Shown here: positions 32,889 to 42,274 of the stretch, piece by piece
How the letters are laid out: each line of letters starts with the position of its first letter
Position numbering within the stretch: position 1 is the first letter of the stretch
Assembly (NCBI RefSeq): GCF_035916755.1
Contig: NZ_JAYWIX010000009.1
Span: 12,664-76,663 of the forward strand
Length of the DNA stretch: 64,000 bases
Reading direction: 5' to 3'
Source of the DNA: Rothia sp035916755
GTDB taxonomy: Bacteria > Actinomycetota > Actinomycetes > Actinomycetales > Micrococcaceae
Made by a program: the position numbers and the translations under genes
The notes under the pieces: generated by a model
Seen by the model: only the letters and a program-made list of their open reading frames with translations
Database searches by the model: none
Told to the model about the DNA's origin: nothing

Positions 32889-34925
32889 CTAGTCGATTGA
32901 CTGTTTGAGGCGCTCGAGCGCGCCTAACACCACGTCCTTGCGGGTGGTAGTCCAGAAGGGCGGCAGCGACTTCACCAGATAGGAACCGTAGCGCTGAGTA
33001 GCGATACGGGAGTCAAGGACTGCCACAACACCCCTGTCACCGACTGACCTCACTAGACGACCGGCGCCCTGGGCCATACGGACCGCAGCATGGTAGGCAG
33101 AAACAGCCATGAAGCCGTTACCACCGGCAGCGGCTACCGCCCGGGTGCGCGCCTGCGACAGCGGGTCATCGGGGCGGGGGAATGGAATACGGTCCATCAT
33201 GACCAGGCGGCAGGAGTCGCCAGGAACGTCCACGCCCTGCCAGAGACTCATGGTGCCAAAAAGGCAGGAATCGGTGTCCTCGGTGAACTCCTGCACCAGG
33301 GCACGCAGAGACGACTCCCCCTGCAAAAGAATATTCAGATCGGTGCGCTCCCGCACATACTCGGCAGCCAGCTCTGCCCCGCGCTTAGAGGAAAAGAGCC
33401 CCAGCGCGCCGCCACCCGAGGCGGTCACAAGCTCAACGATACGGTCCAGCTGCTCTACCGAAACTCCCCGGCCGGGTTTAGGCAGGTCAGAGGCTAGATA
33501 CAGCACGCCCTGCTTGGGGTAGTTAAAGGGTGAGCCCACGTCGATACCGTCCCAGCGCGGAGCGTCCTTACCCATCAGCCCCAGGGCACCAGCGGCGGCA
33601 TCAAAACTTTCTCCCACCGTCAGCGTCGCAGATGTCAGCACCACGGTTCGGTTTTCGAAAAGTCCTTCTCGCAGGTAACCAGCAACCGAGATAGGGGCAA
33701 TGTTCAAGGTGGCGGGATCATCGTCGGCAGCCGCCACATACCCCCTGCCGGGCTCCCAGGAGCCGGTACGAGAAACCCAGATGACCTGGTAGAGCGGGTC
33801 AGCGGTCAGCATCTTCTCTGAGGTTTCGTGCACCTCTGTCAGGGCGGCACGCGCCATCTGGCGGCCGGCGTCGCCATCCTTATCCCCGCTCTTCGTATCG
33901 GAGAGAGCCTGACGCGCCGCATCGCGCACGCGTTCCATGGCAGCGGCAACCCGGTCAGGCAAGCCCTTGGGCATCATCTCTGCGGGCACCCCGTTGAGAG
34001 AATCGTCAAGGGCGAGCGCTGCCTGTTCTAGTGCCTTGTGGTCGGCATCCGTGTGCCGTTTGAGGCTGCGGGCAACCTTGGTAATAGCGGCCGGCGAGAG
34101 TGCCCCGGTGACGGCGCCGGTGACGCGGTCAGCTAGTTCGTGGGCCTCGTCGATGATGGCGATGTCGTGGTCGGGCAGCACCGCAGCACCTTCAAAGGCG
34201 TTGATAGCGAGAAGGGCGTGGTTGGTAATGACGATATCTGATTCAGCAGCTCTGGTTCGGGCCATCTCGCTGAAACACTCTTCGACCAGGGGGCACTTTT
34301 TGCCCAGGCACTCTGAGGCGGTGACGGCTATCTGCCGCCATGCCTTATCGCTGACACCTGGCAGCAACTCGTCGCGGTCGCCGGTGTCGGTGGTCTGTGC
34401 CCACTCGCGAAGGCGCACAACCTCCTCCCCCAGCTTTCCTGAGGGACCGGTGGAGCCGGTAGCGGCGTCCATATCGAAGAGGGCATCTCCGTCGTCCTCG
34501 GGGTAGCCGCCTTCAAGCTTGTGTAGGCAGACGTAATTGTTGCGCCCCTTGAGGATAGCGACGTCGGTTTCGTGCTCGGGTTCATCGCCCAGGGATTCCA
34601 GCAGGCGCGGAATATCGCGATTAACAATCTGGGCTTGCAGGGCCAGGGTTGCGGTAGCTACCACGATAGGTTTTTCTGCTGTTTGGGCAGCGTGAATGGC
34701 GGGTACCAGGTAGCCCAGGGACTTACCCGTACCGGTACCGGCCTGCACCAGCAGGTGTTTTTCGGTGTCGAGGGCACGGGCTACGTGGGCTGCCATGGTG
34801 CGCTGGCCGTCGCGCTTCTGGCCGCCGGAGCGCTCCACGACGGTGTCGAGGAGCTGTAGGACGGGCTTGGCACCGGGCAGGGTCTCTAGCTCCTGCCCGG
34901 TGGGTGCGGTGACGTGGTCGTTCAT
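32889..34925 (-). CDS. DinG/XPD-family ATP-dependent helicase with Fe-S cluster
   Basis: Superfamily 2 helicase, 678 residues. Walker A GTGTGKS at 63-69, DEAH box in IAIIDEAHELADRV near 257, and four cysteines of the XPD-type 4Fe-4S domain between them (one in NNYVC, about 131; CLGKKC near 206-211; EEC near 216). Motif VI is seen as MAQGAGRLVRSVGDRG. Likely unwinds damaged or R-loop DNA. ATG at 34923-34925 overlaps the hflX stop (ATGA). Although convergent to lexA, no SOS box was found upstream because it is read through from hflX. Confidence 0.92.
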   Translation of the reverse strand: MNDHVTAPTGQELETLPGAKPVLQLLDTVVERSGGQKRDGQRTMAAHVARALDTEKHLLVQAGTGTGKSLGYLVPAIHAAQTAEKPIVVATATLALQAQIVNRDIPRLLESLGDEPEHETDVAILKGRNNYVCLHKLEGGYPEDDGDALFDMDAATGSTGPSGKLGEEVVRLREWAQTTDTGDRDELLPGVSDKAWRQIAVTASECLGKKCPLVEECFSEMARTRAAESDIVITNHALLAINAFEGAAVLPDHDIAIIDEAHELADRVTGAVTGALSPAAITKVARSLKRHTDADHKALEQAALALDDSLNGVPAEMMPKGLPDRVAAAMERVRDAARQALSDTKSGDKDGDAGRQMARAALTEVHETSEKMLTADPLYQVIWVSRTGSWEPGRGYVAAADDDPATLNIAPISVAGYLREGLFENRTVVLTSATLTVGESFDAAAGALGLMGKDAPRWDGIDVGSPFNYPKQGVLYLASDLPKPGRGVSVEQLDRIVELVTASGGGALGLFSSKRGAELAAEYVRERTDLNILLQGESSLRALVQEFTEDTDSCLFGTMSLWQGVDVPGDSCRLVMMDRIPFPRPDDPLSQARTRAVAAAGGNGFMAVSAYHAAVRMAQGAGRLVRSVGDRGVVAVLDSRIATQRYGSYLVKSLPPFWTTTRKDVVLGALERLKQSID

Positions 34926-36526
34926 GCGCGCTGAGTCTCTACCGCCCCTGAGGCGATAGCTTCGTCGATTTCAGGTTGCAGTACTTCAAGAAGGTCTTCT
35001 TCGAGCACGTACTCCGCAAGGTCAGAGGCTACCTCTTCGCGGACCAGGGCCTGCACGTAGGTGCCGTCTTGCACAAAGGCAGTACGCAGAATCTCGGCGT
35101 CCCACTCGTGCAGACGGGACACCACGCCACCTGCTGAGAAGGGTACCAGCAGGTTGAGTTCAATGGAGGGGCGGGGAATGGTATCAGCTATCTTTTGCTG
35201 GAGTTCCTCGATACCCTCGCCGGTGCGGGCTGAGACCACAACGTGGTTGGGTTCCTTCTGGCGCAGGCGCTCAATGACGAAGGGGTCGGCCGCATCTGCC
35301 TTGTTGAGCACAATGATTTCGGGGATATTTTGGGCGTCGACCTCGGTAATCACCTGACGGACGGAGTGAATCTGCCCCTCGGGGTCGGGGTGGGAGACAT
35401 CCACGACGTGAACAATCACATCAGCGTCAGCCACTTCCTCAAGGGTAGAGCGAAAGGCCTCCACCAGCTGGGTGGGCAGGGCGCGCACGAAGCCGACGGT
35501 GTCAGACAGGGTGTAGCCCACGCCGTCCGGAGTCTGGGCCTTGCGCACGGTAGGGTCGAGGGTCGCAAAGAGGGCGTTCTCGACCAGCACGCCGGCGTCT
35601 GTGAGGCGGTTGAGCAGGGAGGACTTACCGGCGTTGGTGTAACCGGCAATAGCTACGGATGGCACCCGGTTACGCTTGCGGTTCAGGCGCTTGGTTTCGC
35701 GGGCAGGAGCCATGGCCGCAATCTCTCGCTTGAGCTTGGCCATGCGGGCGCGCAGGCGGCGGCGGTCCATTTCGATTTTGGTTTCGCCGGGACCGCGGGA
35801 ACCAATACCCTCACCACCGGCGGCACGGCCACCAGCCTGACGGGACAGAGAGGCACCCCAACCGCGCAGACGCGGCAGCATGTATTCAAGCTGGGCCAGC
35901 TCAACCTGGGCCTTACCCTCACGCGACTTAGCGTGCTGGGCGAAGATATCAAGAATCAGGGCGGTTCGGTCAATGACCTTGACCTTGACGATATCTTCAA
36001 TAGCTCGGCGCTGGGATGGGGCCAGCTCGGCGTCCACAATCACGGTATCGGCACCGGACGCCTCAACGATATCTTTAAGTTCGAGCACCTTGCCGGAGCC
36101 CAGGTAGGTACCCGGGTCGGGCTTCAGACGACGCTGCACCAGACCGTCCAGAACCTCAGAACCGGCAGTCTCAGCCAGCGCCGCCAGCTCACGTAGGGAA
36201 TTCTCAGCTTCTTCCAGAGTGCCCTCTGACCAGATGCCTGCCAGCACAACGCGCTCAAGGCGCAGCTGGCGGTATTCAACTTCGGTCACATCATCGAGTT
36301 CGGTCGACAGACCAGCCACACGGCGTAGCGCCCGGCGCTCTTCGAGATCTACCTGGTCACCGTCGTATTCGGAATGTTCACGCTGGTTATCTGAGAGTTC
36401 GCGGGCCCTTTCATCAAGCACACTGCCGTTGCCCGCTGCCCGCCCCAGCACGCGGTCTACCGTGAGTCTCAGCTGTTCATCTGAGGGAAGTTTAGGGTCA
36501 TTGCTGGGGTTTGAAGTCTCGGTCAT
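34922..36526 (-). CDS. hflX: ribosome-associated GTPase HflX
   Basis: Splits stalled or hibernating 70S ribosomes. 534 residues: an N-terminal HflX domain (VLAGIWSEGTLEEAENSLRE-type start, then LKPDPGTYLGSGKVLEL), a coiled linker with GPGETKIEMDRR, and a G domain with G1 GYTNAGKSS near 293-301, G3 DTVGF, G4 NKAD, and a C-terminal domain. Longer than E. coli HflX because of the acidic N-terminal ~90 residues. Coupled to the helicase gene downstream. Located between miaB-miaA-dapF and lexA, as is common in Actinobacteria. Confidence 0.95.
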   Translation of the reverse strand: MTETSNPSNDPKLPSDEQLRLTVDRVLGRAAGNGSVLDERARELSDNQREHSEYDGDQVDLEERRALRRVAGLSTELDDVTEVEYRQLRLERVVLAGIWSEGTLEEAENSLRELAALAETAGSEVLDGLVQRRLKPDPGTYLGSGKVLELKDIVEASGADTVIVDAELAPSQRRAIEDIVKVKVIDRTALILDIFAQHAKSREGKAQVELAQLEYMLPRLRGWGASLSRQAGGRAAGGEGIGSRGPGETKIEMDRRRLRARMAKLKREIAAMAPARETKRLNRKRNRVPSVAIAGYTNAGKSSLLNRLTDAGVLVENALFATLDPTVRKAQTPDGVGYTLSDTVGFVRALPTQLVEAFRSTLEEVADADVIVHVVDVSHPDPEGQIHSVRQVITEVDAQNIPEIIVLNKADAADPFVIERLRQKEPNHVVVSARTGEGIEELQQKIADTIPRPSIELNLLVPFSAGGVVSRLHEWDAEILRTAFVQDGTYVQALVREEVASDLAEYVLEEDLLEVLQPEIDEAIASGAVETQRA

Positions 36527-36613
36527 AGTACCTTTCGAGGTGGTTTGAGGCGTCCTTCTATTCTAGCTTTTCCGGGGCGGTAAGGGCAGAGGCTTAGCGT
36601 AGAATGAACGTCT

Positions 36614-37219
36614 ATGAGTAGCGCGCACTATTTTTCTGAAAACCCCACCGGCGAATTTTCGCCCCAGCCTGTAACTGTTGAGCTGGGCGGACACCGGGTG
36701 CAGGTTCTGACCGCTTCCGGCATCTTTAGCCCGGGTGGGGTTGACAAGGGAACCCGTATTCTCCTGGATGAGGCCCCTGCCCCGCAGGGGGCGCGCATGC
36801 TCGATATCGGGTGTGGGTGGGGCCCGATTACCCTGAGCCTGGCAATGGCAGCGCCTGATGCTGAGGTCTACGGGGTCGAGGTGAACTCCCGCTCTGCCCA
36901 GCTCACCGAGATGAACGCTGAACGTCTGGGCCTGAGCAACGTAACGGTCTCAGCCCCCGAGGCACTCGATGAAACGCTTACCTTTGACACCATCTGGTCC
37001 AACCCGCCCATCCGCGTGGGTAAGGACGTGCTACACGGCATCATGCACACCTGGCTGCCCCGTCTTGCCCCCGACGGCACCGCCTACCTAGTCGTGCAGA
37101 AAAACCTGGGCTCAGACTCCCTGCAGAAGTGGCTGGCTGAAACTTTCCCCGACCTAGAGGTAACCCGCTACGCTACCTCAAAAGGTTTCCGCATTCTTGA
37201 GGTGCACCGCCCGGAATAG
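36614..37219 (+). CDS. class I methyltransferase, RsmC-like
   Basis: 201-residue SAM-dependent enzyme. Motif I LDIGCGWGPITLSLA, motif II YGVEVNSRSAQLTEMNAERL and the base-methylase signature NPPIRVGKDVLHGI. It matches the RsmC/RlmG group (16S or 23S guanine N2-methylation), in a short form with one methyltransferase domain only. Divergent from hflX with about 88 nt between the starts. Confidence 0.88.
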   Translation: MSSAHYFSENPTGEFSPQPVTVELGGHRVQVLTASGIFSPGGVDKGTRILLDEAPAPQGARMLDIGCGWGPITLSLAMAAPDAEVYGVEVNSRSAQLTEMNAERLGLSNVTVSAPEALDETLTFDTIWSNPPIRVGKDVLHGIMHTWLPRLAPDGTAYLVVQKNLGSDSLQKWLAETFPDLEVTRYATSKGFRILEVHRPE

Positions 37220-37303
37220 CTCCTCAGCTAATACATGTAAGAAAGGCAGAGGCATACTTCTGCCCGTCGACCCTCTCGCAGCTTCGCTTCGCTCAGTCGC
37301 GAT

Positions 37304-37612
37304 TCACGCCAGCCCCGAGCCAACGGGCTGCCAGCATGCCCCTGTCTCTTCTGCCGCCTTGACTATGCGGGCCTTGTGCTTACGAGCGTCCTCGGGATCA
37401 GCGTAGGAGGGGGCACCTGCGTGCGCCACCGAAATGAGCTCTCCACCGGCTCCAGCAAGTCCAGGGATGCCGCCAAGGTCAAGGACGGTGCCGGGGGCGC
37501 GGTCGCCGATGAGGGTAACAAGCGAAGCGTTAGGCTTGCCCGACCACATCTGTTCCCGCTCTGAGTAAATCTCGTTCCAGAGTTCCCGGTTGTTTTCTAG
37601 GTTTTCAGTCAT
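37304..37612 (-). pseudogene. SAM methyltransferase relic with internal deletion
   Basis: 102-residue frame. The first 48 residues look like the start of a small SAM methyltransferase (NNRELWNEIYSEREQMWSG, then APGTVLDLG), but right after VLDLG, where GCG-type loop and the whole Rossmann core should follow, the reading jumps to a late strand piece (AGGELISVAHAGAPSYADPE). About 90-100 residues are missing and the end is also short, so it cannot bind SAM. The frame is still open, so the deletion was in-frame. Directly abuts the dapF stop. Calling it a pseudogene is inference; a small folded product is unlikely. Confidence 0.65.
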
Positions 37613-38569
37613 TTAGCCCAGCAGCACCTTACCGGTCATGGCGGCAGGCCCTGCCAACACGACGTGTTCGAGGTTGTCGGGGCCCAGTACGAAAGTGACG
37701 GCCAGGGTTCCACCGGGTACGCGGACCAGCCACTCGTCGGGGGCGTCCTCGCCACCCCAGAAGCGGGTAGCGGCAGCGGCGGCACAAGCGCCGGTACCGC
37801 AGGAGAGGGTTTCGCCGACGCCGCGTTCGTGCACGCGCATGCGAATTGAACCGATGTTTTCGGTGGCGGGGTCGCCGTCCTCTGCTGAGATTTCTTCGGG
37901 GACGACGAACTCTACGTTGGTGCCTTCAGGCGGGTTGGGTGAAACCTTGGGGGCCTCGTGCAGGTTCAGCCCGTCAAGCTTGCCGTCGGTACCCAGCATG
38001 ACAACGGTGTGGGGGTTACCCATGGTAATGGACAGGGCCCCGCGGGGAGTACGCAGGCCCTTGGCGGTCACCTGGGCGTCGGTGCCGTTATCGCGGGCCA
38101 TGTCGCCGTTGATGAAGCCCCAGGGGCCCATATCAATGGCGTAGCCGTCTTCGGTGCGACCTACAGCCTTGATACCGGCGCGGGTAGCAATCAGCAGGCG
38201 TCCGCCCTCTTCAAGCTCAACCAGTTTCTCGGTCAACAGATAGTCCACAAAAGCGCGCACACCATTGCCGCACATCTCGGCGATTGAGCCGTCGCCGTTG
38301 CGGTAGTCCATGAACCAGATAGCTTCGGGAGCCTCTTCCAGCAGGTGGGAGGCAAAATCCAGGTGCTCGGTCTTGACCGCGCGGATAAAGCCGTCAGCAC
38401 CGATGCCGAAGTGGCGGTCGGTAACCCTAGCGATGAGCTCGGCAGGCAGATTAAGCTTGGCTTCGGGGTCAGTGACGAAGATGAAGTCGTTGCCGGTTGC
38501 CTGCCCCTTGGTAAGGGTCTTACCGGTCAAATCGCCCCAGACGGGGATTTCTACGGTGTGGGTTGCCAC
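37613..38569 (-). CDS. dapF: diaminopimelate epimerase
   Basis: Converts LL- to meso-diaminopimelate for lysine and peptidoglycan, without a cofactor. 318 residues with both catalytic cysteines: Cys100 in AEMCGNGVR and Cys257 in TLSCGTGACA. GTG start at 38567-38569. Follows miaA by 36 nt on the same strand. Lysine-type peptidoglycan in Rothia still needs DAP as lysine precursor. Confidence 0.96.
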   Translation of the reverse strand: MATHTVEIPVWGDLTGKTLTKGQATGNDFIFVTDPEAKLNLPAELIARVTDRHFGIGADGFIRAVKTEHLDFASHLLEEAPEAIWFMDYRNGDGSIAEMCGNGVRAFVDYLLTEKLVELEEGGRLLIATRAGIKAVGRTEDGYAIDMGPWGFINGDMARDNGTDAQVTAKGLRTPRGALSITMGNPHTVVMLGTDGKLDGLNLHEAPKVSPNPPEGTNVEFVVPEEISAEDGDPATENIGSIRMRVHERGVGETLSCGTGACAAAAATRFWGGEDAPDEWLVRVPGGTLAVTFVLGPDNLEHVVLAGPAAMTGKVLLG

Positions 38570-38605
38570 GGGTTTTGCCTTTCCGTTGTGGGGCGCTTTT
38601 CTTAC

Positions 38606-39568
38606 TTAGTCTAGTGCCTGGTTGCCCTTGACGAGGGCCAGGGCTTCTTCGAGCAGGGTGGAGCTGGACCAGTCGAGCCAGTGCACCCGGTGATCTGCCC
38701 TGAACCAGGTGAGCTGGCGGCGGGCGAACTGGCGGGTGGCGGTGACGGTATCGTCAACTGCCTGGGCGACAGAATATTCCTCACCGGCGGGCAGCAAGCC
38801 GCGGGCGGCGTCCAGAACCTTGAGAAATTCCCGGTAGCCGATGGCTGCCGGGGCGGTTTTGCCCCGGCGCAGGCCCCTGGCTTCGAGGGCTTCTACCTCG
38901 GCCAGCAGGCCGGCTTCTTCCATGGCAACTACCCTCTGGCGCAGCCGCTGGTGCAGCTGGGCTCGGTCGCCGTTGAGACCAATTTGAAGGGCAGGCTGGT
39001 GGTAGGTGCGGGTGGGCATAAAGGACGAGAAGGGGCGGCCGGTCACCTCAAAGACCTCAAGAGCACGAACCAGGCGGCGGTCGTCCTTGACCCGCTCGGC
39101 AGATTCGGGGTCAACCGTGCGCAGGCGCTGAAGCAGGGGGCCGGGGCCGGACGCCGCCAGCTCGGCTTCTAGACGGGAGCGCACGGCAGGGTCGGTTTCG
39201 GGAAATTCCAAAACGTCCAGGGCAGCACGCACATACAGGCCGGAGCCACCGACCAGAATCGGGTAGTTCCCGCGAGCGCGGATCTCATCGAAGGTAGCCC
39301 TAGCCTGAGCCTGGAAGGTTGCCACCGAGGCTTCTTCAGTAACCTCGAGGGTGTCGAGCAGGTGGTGGGGAACCCCCTGCATTTCTTCGGCAGTAACCTT
39401 GGCGGTGCCGATATCCATACCCCGGTAGAACTGCATGGAATCGGCGTTGACACACTCCCCGCCCAAAGCCCGTGCCAGCTCGATAGCGAGGGCGCTTTTA
39501 CCCGAGCCGGTGGGGCCCACCACGGCGATAATCGGCAGGGAGCTGCTGGCGGCGTCCTTCTCTGTCAT
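38606..39568 (-). CDS. miaA: tRNA dimethylallyltransferase
   Basis: Adds a dimethylallyl group to A37 of tRNAs reading UNN codons. 320 residues; P-loop GPTGSGKS (18-25), then NADSMQFYRGMDIGTAK with the conserved Asp, and the C-terminal RQFARRQLTWFR. Follows miaB after 3 nt; the two enzymes act in sequence on the same base. Confidence 0.96.
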   Translation of the reverse strand: MTEKDAASSSLPIIAVVGPTGSGKSALAIELARALGGECVNADSMQFYRGMDIGTAKVTAEEMQGVPHHLLDTLEVTEEASVATFQAQARATFDEIRARGNYPILVGGSGLYVRAALDVLEFPETDPAVRSRLEAELAASGPGPLLQRLRTVDPESAERVKDDRRLVRALEVFEVTGRPFSSFMPTRTYHQPALQIGLNGDRAQLHQRLRQRVVAMEEAGLLAEVEALEARGLRRGKTAPAAIGYREFLKVLDAARGLLPAGEEYSVAQAVDDTVTATRQFARRQLTWFRADHRVHWLDWSSSTLLEEALALVKGNQALD

Positions 39569-39571
39569 GGG

Positions 39572-41086
39572 TTAGAGGGCGGGCTTAAAGGTGGGGAAGC
39601 CCAGGGAAACCGGGGTGCCGGGCACCTGGGTGGTACCGGTGCCGCAGGAGTCGGCCTGGGCACGGTCCCAGGCGTCACCCGCGCGGGAGCGGCGCACCGA
39701 GTACTGGTCAGCGGTGGGGTCAGAAATCAGGTGGAAGGAACCGGCCTCGGTGATGGGCAGGGTCACCAGATCACCGGGGCGGGGCACCTCGCAGCCTTCG
39801 GGCACGGTGAAGTGCACCAGGCGCTGGTCGCGGGCGCGGCCCGACAGTCGGCCGGTTTCTTCGGCCTTGCGCCCTGACTCTGCGGTAACCATCAGCTCAA
39901 CGGTCTTACCCAGCTGCTTACGGTTTTCTTCACCGGCAATGCGGTCCTGTAGGGCGATCAGGCGCTCGTAGCGTTCCTGCACCACAGCCTTGGGCACCTG
40001 GTTGGGCATGGTCGCTGCCGGAGTGCCGGGGCGAATTGAATACTGGAAGGTAAAAGCGGACGAGAAACGGGACTCCTCAACCACCCGCAGGGTCTCCTGG
40101 AAGTCCTCTTCGGTTTCGCCGGGGAAGCCCACGATAATGTCGGTGGTGATGACGGCATCGGGGATGCGCTCGCGCACCTTCTCCAGGATGCCCAGGAACT
40201 TCTTGGAGCGGTAGGAACGCTTCATGTCCTTGAGCACCTTGTCAGAGCCGGACTGCAGGGGCATGTGCAGCACGGGCATGACGTTGGGGGTTTCGGCCAT
40301 AGCATCGATGACGTCGTCGGTGAACATGGCCGGGTGGGGGGAGGTAAAGCGGACGCGCTCTAGGCCCTCAATCTCGCCGCAGGCGCGCAGCAGCTTCGAG
40401 AATGCCTGGCGGTCGCCAAAGCCCACACCGTAGGAGTTGACGTTCTGGCCCAGCAGAGTCACTTCGATGGCGCCGTCGTCAACTAGGGCCTGCACTTCTG
40501 CCAGGATTTCACCGGGGCGGCGGTCTTCTTCCTTACCGCGCAGAGAGGGCACGATGCAGAAGGTACAGGTGTTGTTGCAGCCCACCGAAATAGAGACCCA
40601 GCCGGAGTACACGTGGTCGCGCTTGGTCGGCAGGGTGGAGGGGAATACCTCTAGGGCTTCTAACAGCTCAGCCTGGGCCTCGTTGTTATGACGGGCGCGC
40701 TCGAGCAGAGTGGGCAGGGAGCCGATGTTGTGGGTACCGAACACCACGTCGACCCAGGGGGCCTTCTTCAGAATGACGTCCTGGTCTTTCTGCGCCAGGC
40801 AGCCACCCACAGCGATCTGCATGCCTTCGTTCTCACGCTTGACCGGGGCGAGCTGCCCCAGGTTACCGTAGAGCTTGTTATCGGCGTTTTCGCGTACGGC
40901 ACAGGTGTTAAAAACGACCAGGTCGGGGGTGGTTCCCTCTTCTGCGGGCACGTAGCCTGATGCTTCGAGCAGGCCGCTCATGCGCTCTGAATCGTGTACG
41001 TTCATCTGGCAGCCGAAGGTACGCACCTCGTAGGTGCGGGTCTTGGGTGCTGCCACGGGCTTGTCGGTGTTCACGTCAATACTCAC
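39572..41086 (-). CDS. miaB: tRNA-2-methylthio-N6-dimethylallyladenosine synthase
   Basis: Radical-SAM methylthiotransferase that acts after MiaA. 504 residues. N-terminal cluster cysteines in FGCQMNVHDSE, NTCAVRENA and GGCLAQ; radical-SAM CxxxCxxC in GCNNTCTFC near 170-177; a TRAM domain near the end (GRARDQRLVHF-type). GTG start. An extra ~45 residues follow the TRAM domain, with no recognised motif. Confidence 0.96.
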   Translation of the reverse strand: MSIDVNTDKPVAAPKTRTYEVRTFGCQMNVHDSERMSGLLEASGYVPAEEGTTPDLVVFNTCAVRENADNKLYGNLGQLAPVKRENEGMQIAVGGCLAQKDQDVILKKAPWVDVVFGTHNIGSLPTLLERARHNNEAQAELLEALEVFPSTLPTKRDHVYSGWVSISVGCNNTCTFCIVPSLRGKEEDRRPGEILAEVQALVDDGAIEVTLLGQNVNSYGVGFGDRQAFSKLLRACGEIEGLERVRFTSPHPAMFTDDVIDAMAETPNVMPVLHMPLQSGSDKVLKDMKRSYRSKKFLGILEKVRERIPDAVITTDIIVGFPGETEEDFQETLRVVEESRFSSAFTFQYSIRPGTPAATMPNQVPKAVVQERYERLIALQDRIAGEENRKQLGKTVELMVTAESGRKAEETGRLSGRARDQRLVHFTVPEGCEVPRPGDLVTLPITEAGSFHLISDPTADQYSVRRSRAGDAWDRAQADSCGTGTTQVPGTPVSLGFPTFKPAL

Positions 41087-41120
41087 CCGTACAGTCTACT
41101 AGGTTGCTATTCTGGGCTCT

Positions 41121-42188
41121 ATGTCGGTTCGCCCTTCTCCCTCATTCTTTGCATCACGTGCCGCTCAGGCTGCAAGCACCTACTCCCCTAGCGCGGTGGA
41201 GCAGCCCGTAGATTCCCCCGCTTTTTTGCGTCTGCTGGCTGGGCTTTTAGAGCGGTCGGTGGAACTAACCGGCGCTCAGGTTGCTGATGCCCAGATTCTG
41301 TCGAGCGGGATGCGGTCGGTGGTGGTTCGGGTGCGAGATCATCGCGGGGTGAGCTGTGTGCTCAAGTATTTTCGCCGCAAAGACTCAGCCCGTAACTCTG
41401 GCGGTTTTGGCTACCTTCGCGAAAAGCACGGCCTTGCTGCCCTGGATCAGGTTGCACCGGGGCTTTACCCCCGCCTGCTGGCATCCGACGACACGGCCAG
41501 GCTCTTGATTCTTGAGGACGTCGCCAGCAGCAACCCTACAGTCAGCCTGGGCGACCTCCTGCTCTCTGCCGGGGCGGACGCCGCACCCCGGCAGGCCCTG
41601 GACGCTTGGGTAGATACCTGGGCTAGTATTCTGGGCTCCCCCGCGCAGGCTGCCTCCCAGGCATTTTTTGCCGCTGAGCTTGCGAGCGCTGATGCGCGGG
41701 CGTCCGTACCGGGATCCTTACCCTCACCCCAGCTTGCCTTCAAGGGCCTGCGCCTGTTGGCCGAGAGAGAAGGTGTGCCGGTGGGGTCGGTTGAGTTTAC
41801 GCAGATGGAGCAGGCTGTGGAGGGCATTATCTACCCGGCACCGAGCGAGAGGGTGCTGTCGTCCGGCGATTTTTCTCCGGCTAACCTGCTTCAGCAGGCG
41901 GCCCCTGGGCCGGGGATTCGCGGTATCGACGCTGAGGGTACCTGCTGGCACCACTGGGCGCTACCGGTCGCTGAGCTCCTGCTGGGATTTCCGTCCTGGC
42001 CAGATGGACCACTACCGCAAGCAGTAATAAGCAGTCTGATCTGGCGCACAAAAACCCAAGAATTCTACGAGCGAGTCTCCCCCCAGCCCCAGGTAGCTTT
42101 TGATCGCGATCAGCAAGTGGCTTCGGCGGTTCTCGCCCTCCAAGCAATCTTAACGGAACAAGCTGTCGGGCATATGCAGTCACAATAG
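41121..42188 (+). CDS. aminoglycoside phosphotransferase-fold protein, unknown function
   Basis: 355 residues with traces of an APH-type kinase fold: an N-lobe lysine in VSCVLKYFRRKDS, and a degenerate catalytic loop SSGDFSPANLL (family HGDxxxxN, with Ser for His) followed by IRGIDAEG, where the family has the metal-binding Asp. The lysine and both aspartates are kept, so activity is possible. The substrate is unknown. Divergent from miaB with a 34-nt gap between start codons, so their promoters must overlap. Co-directional with the permease after 86 nt. Confidence 0.6.
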   Translation: MSVRPSPSFFASRAAQAASTYSPSAVEQPVDSPAFLRLLAGLLERSVELTGAQVADAQILSSGMRSVVVRVRDHRGVSCVLKYFRRKDSARNSGGFGYLREKHGLAALDQVAPGLYPRLLASDDTARLLILEDVASSNPTVSLGDLLLSAGADAAPRQALDAWVDTWASILGSPAQAASQAFFAAELASADARASVPGSLPSPQLAFKGLRLLAEREGVPVGSVEFTQMEQAVEGIIYPAPSERVLSSGDFSPANLLQQAAPGPGIRGIDAEGTCWHHWALPVAELLLGFPSWPDGPLPQAVISSLIWRTKTQEFYERVSPQPQVAFDRDQQVASAVLALQAILTEQAVGHMQSQ

Positions 42189-42274
42189 CTCTTCTTTGCC
42201 CCGCCAAGAGTACTATATCCTTCAGTACCTCACACTGTATGCACCTTTCCTCTACCCCTACCCTAAGGATCTCC

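Noticed and set aside
35243..36196. 317-codon plus-strand frame opposite hflX
   Set aside because: Antisense shadow of the recognised HflX G domain; Gly/His/Val-rich composition and no start signal.
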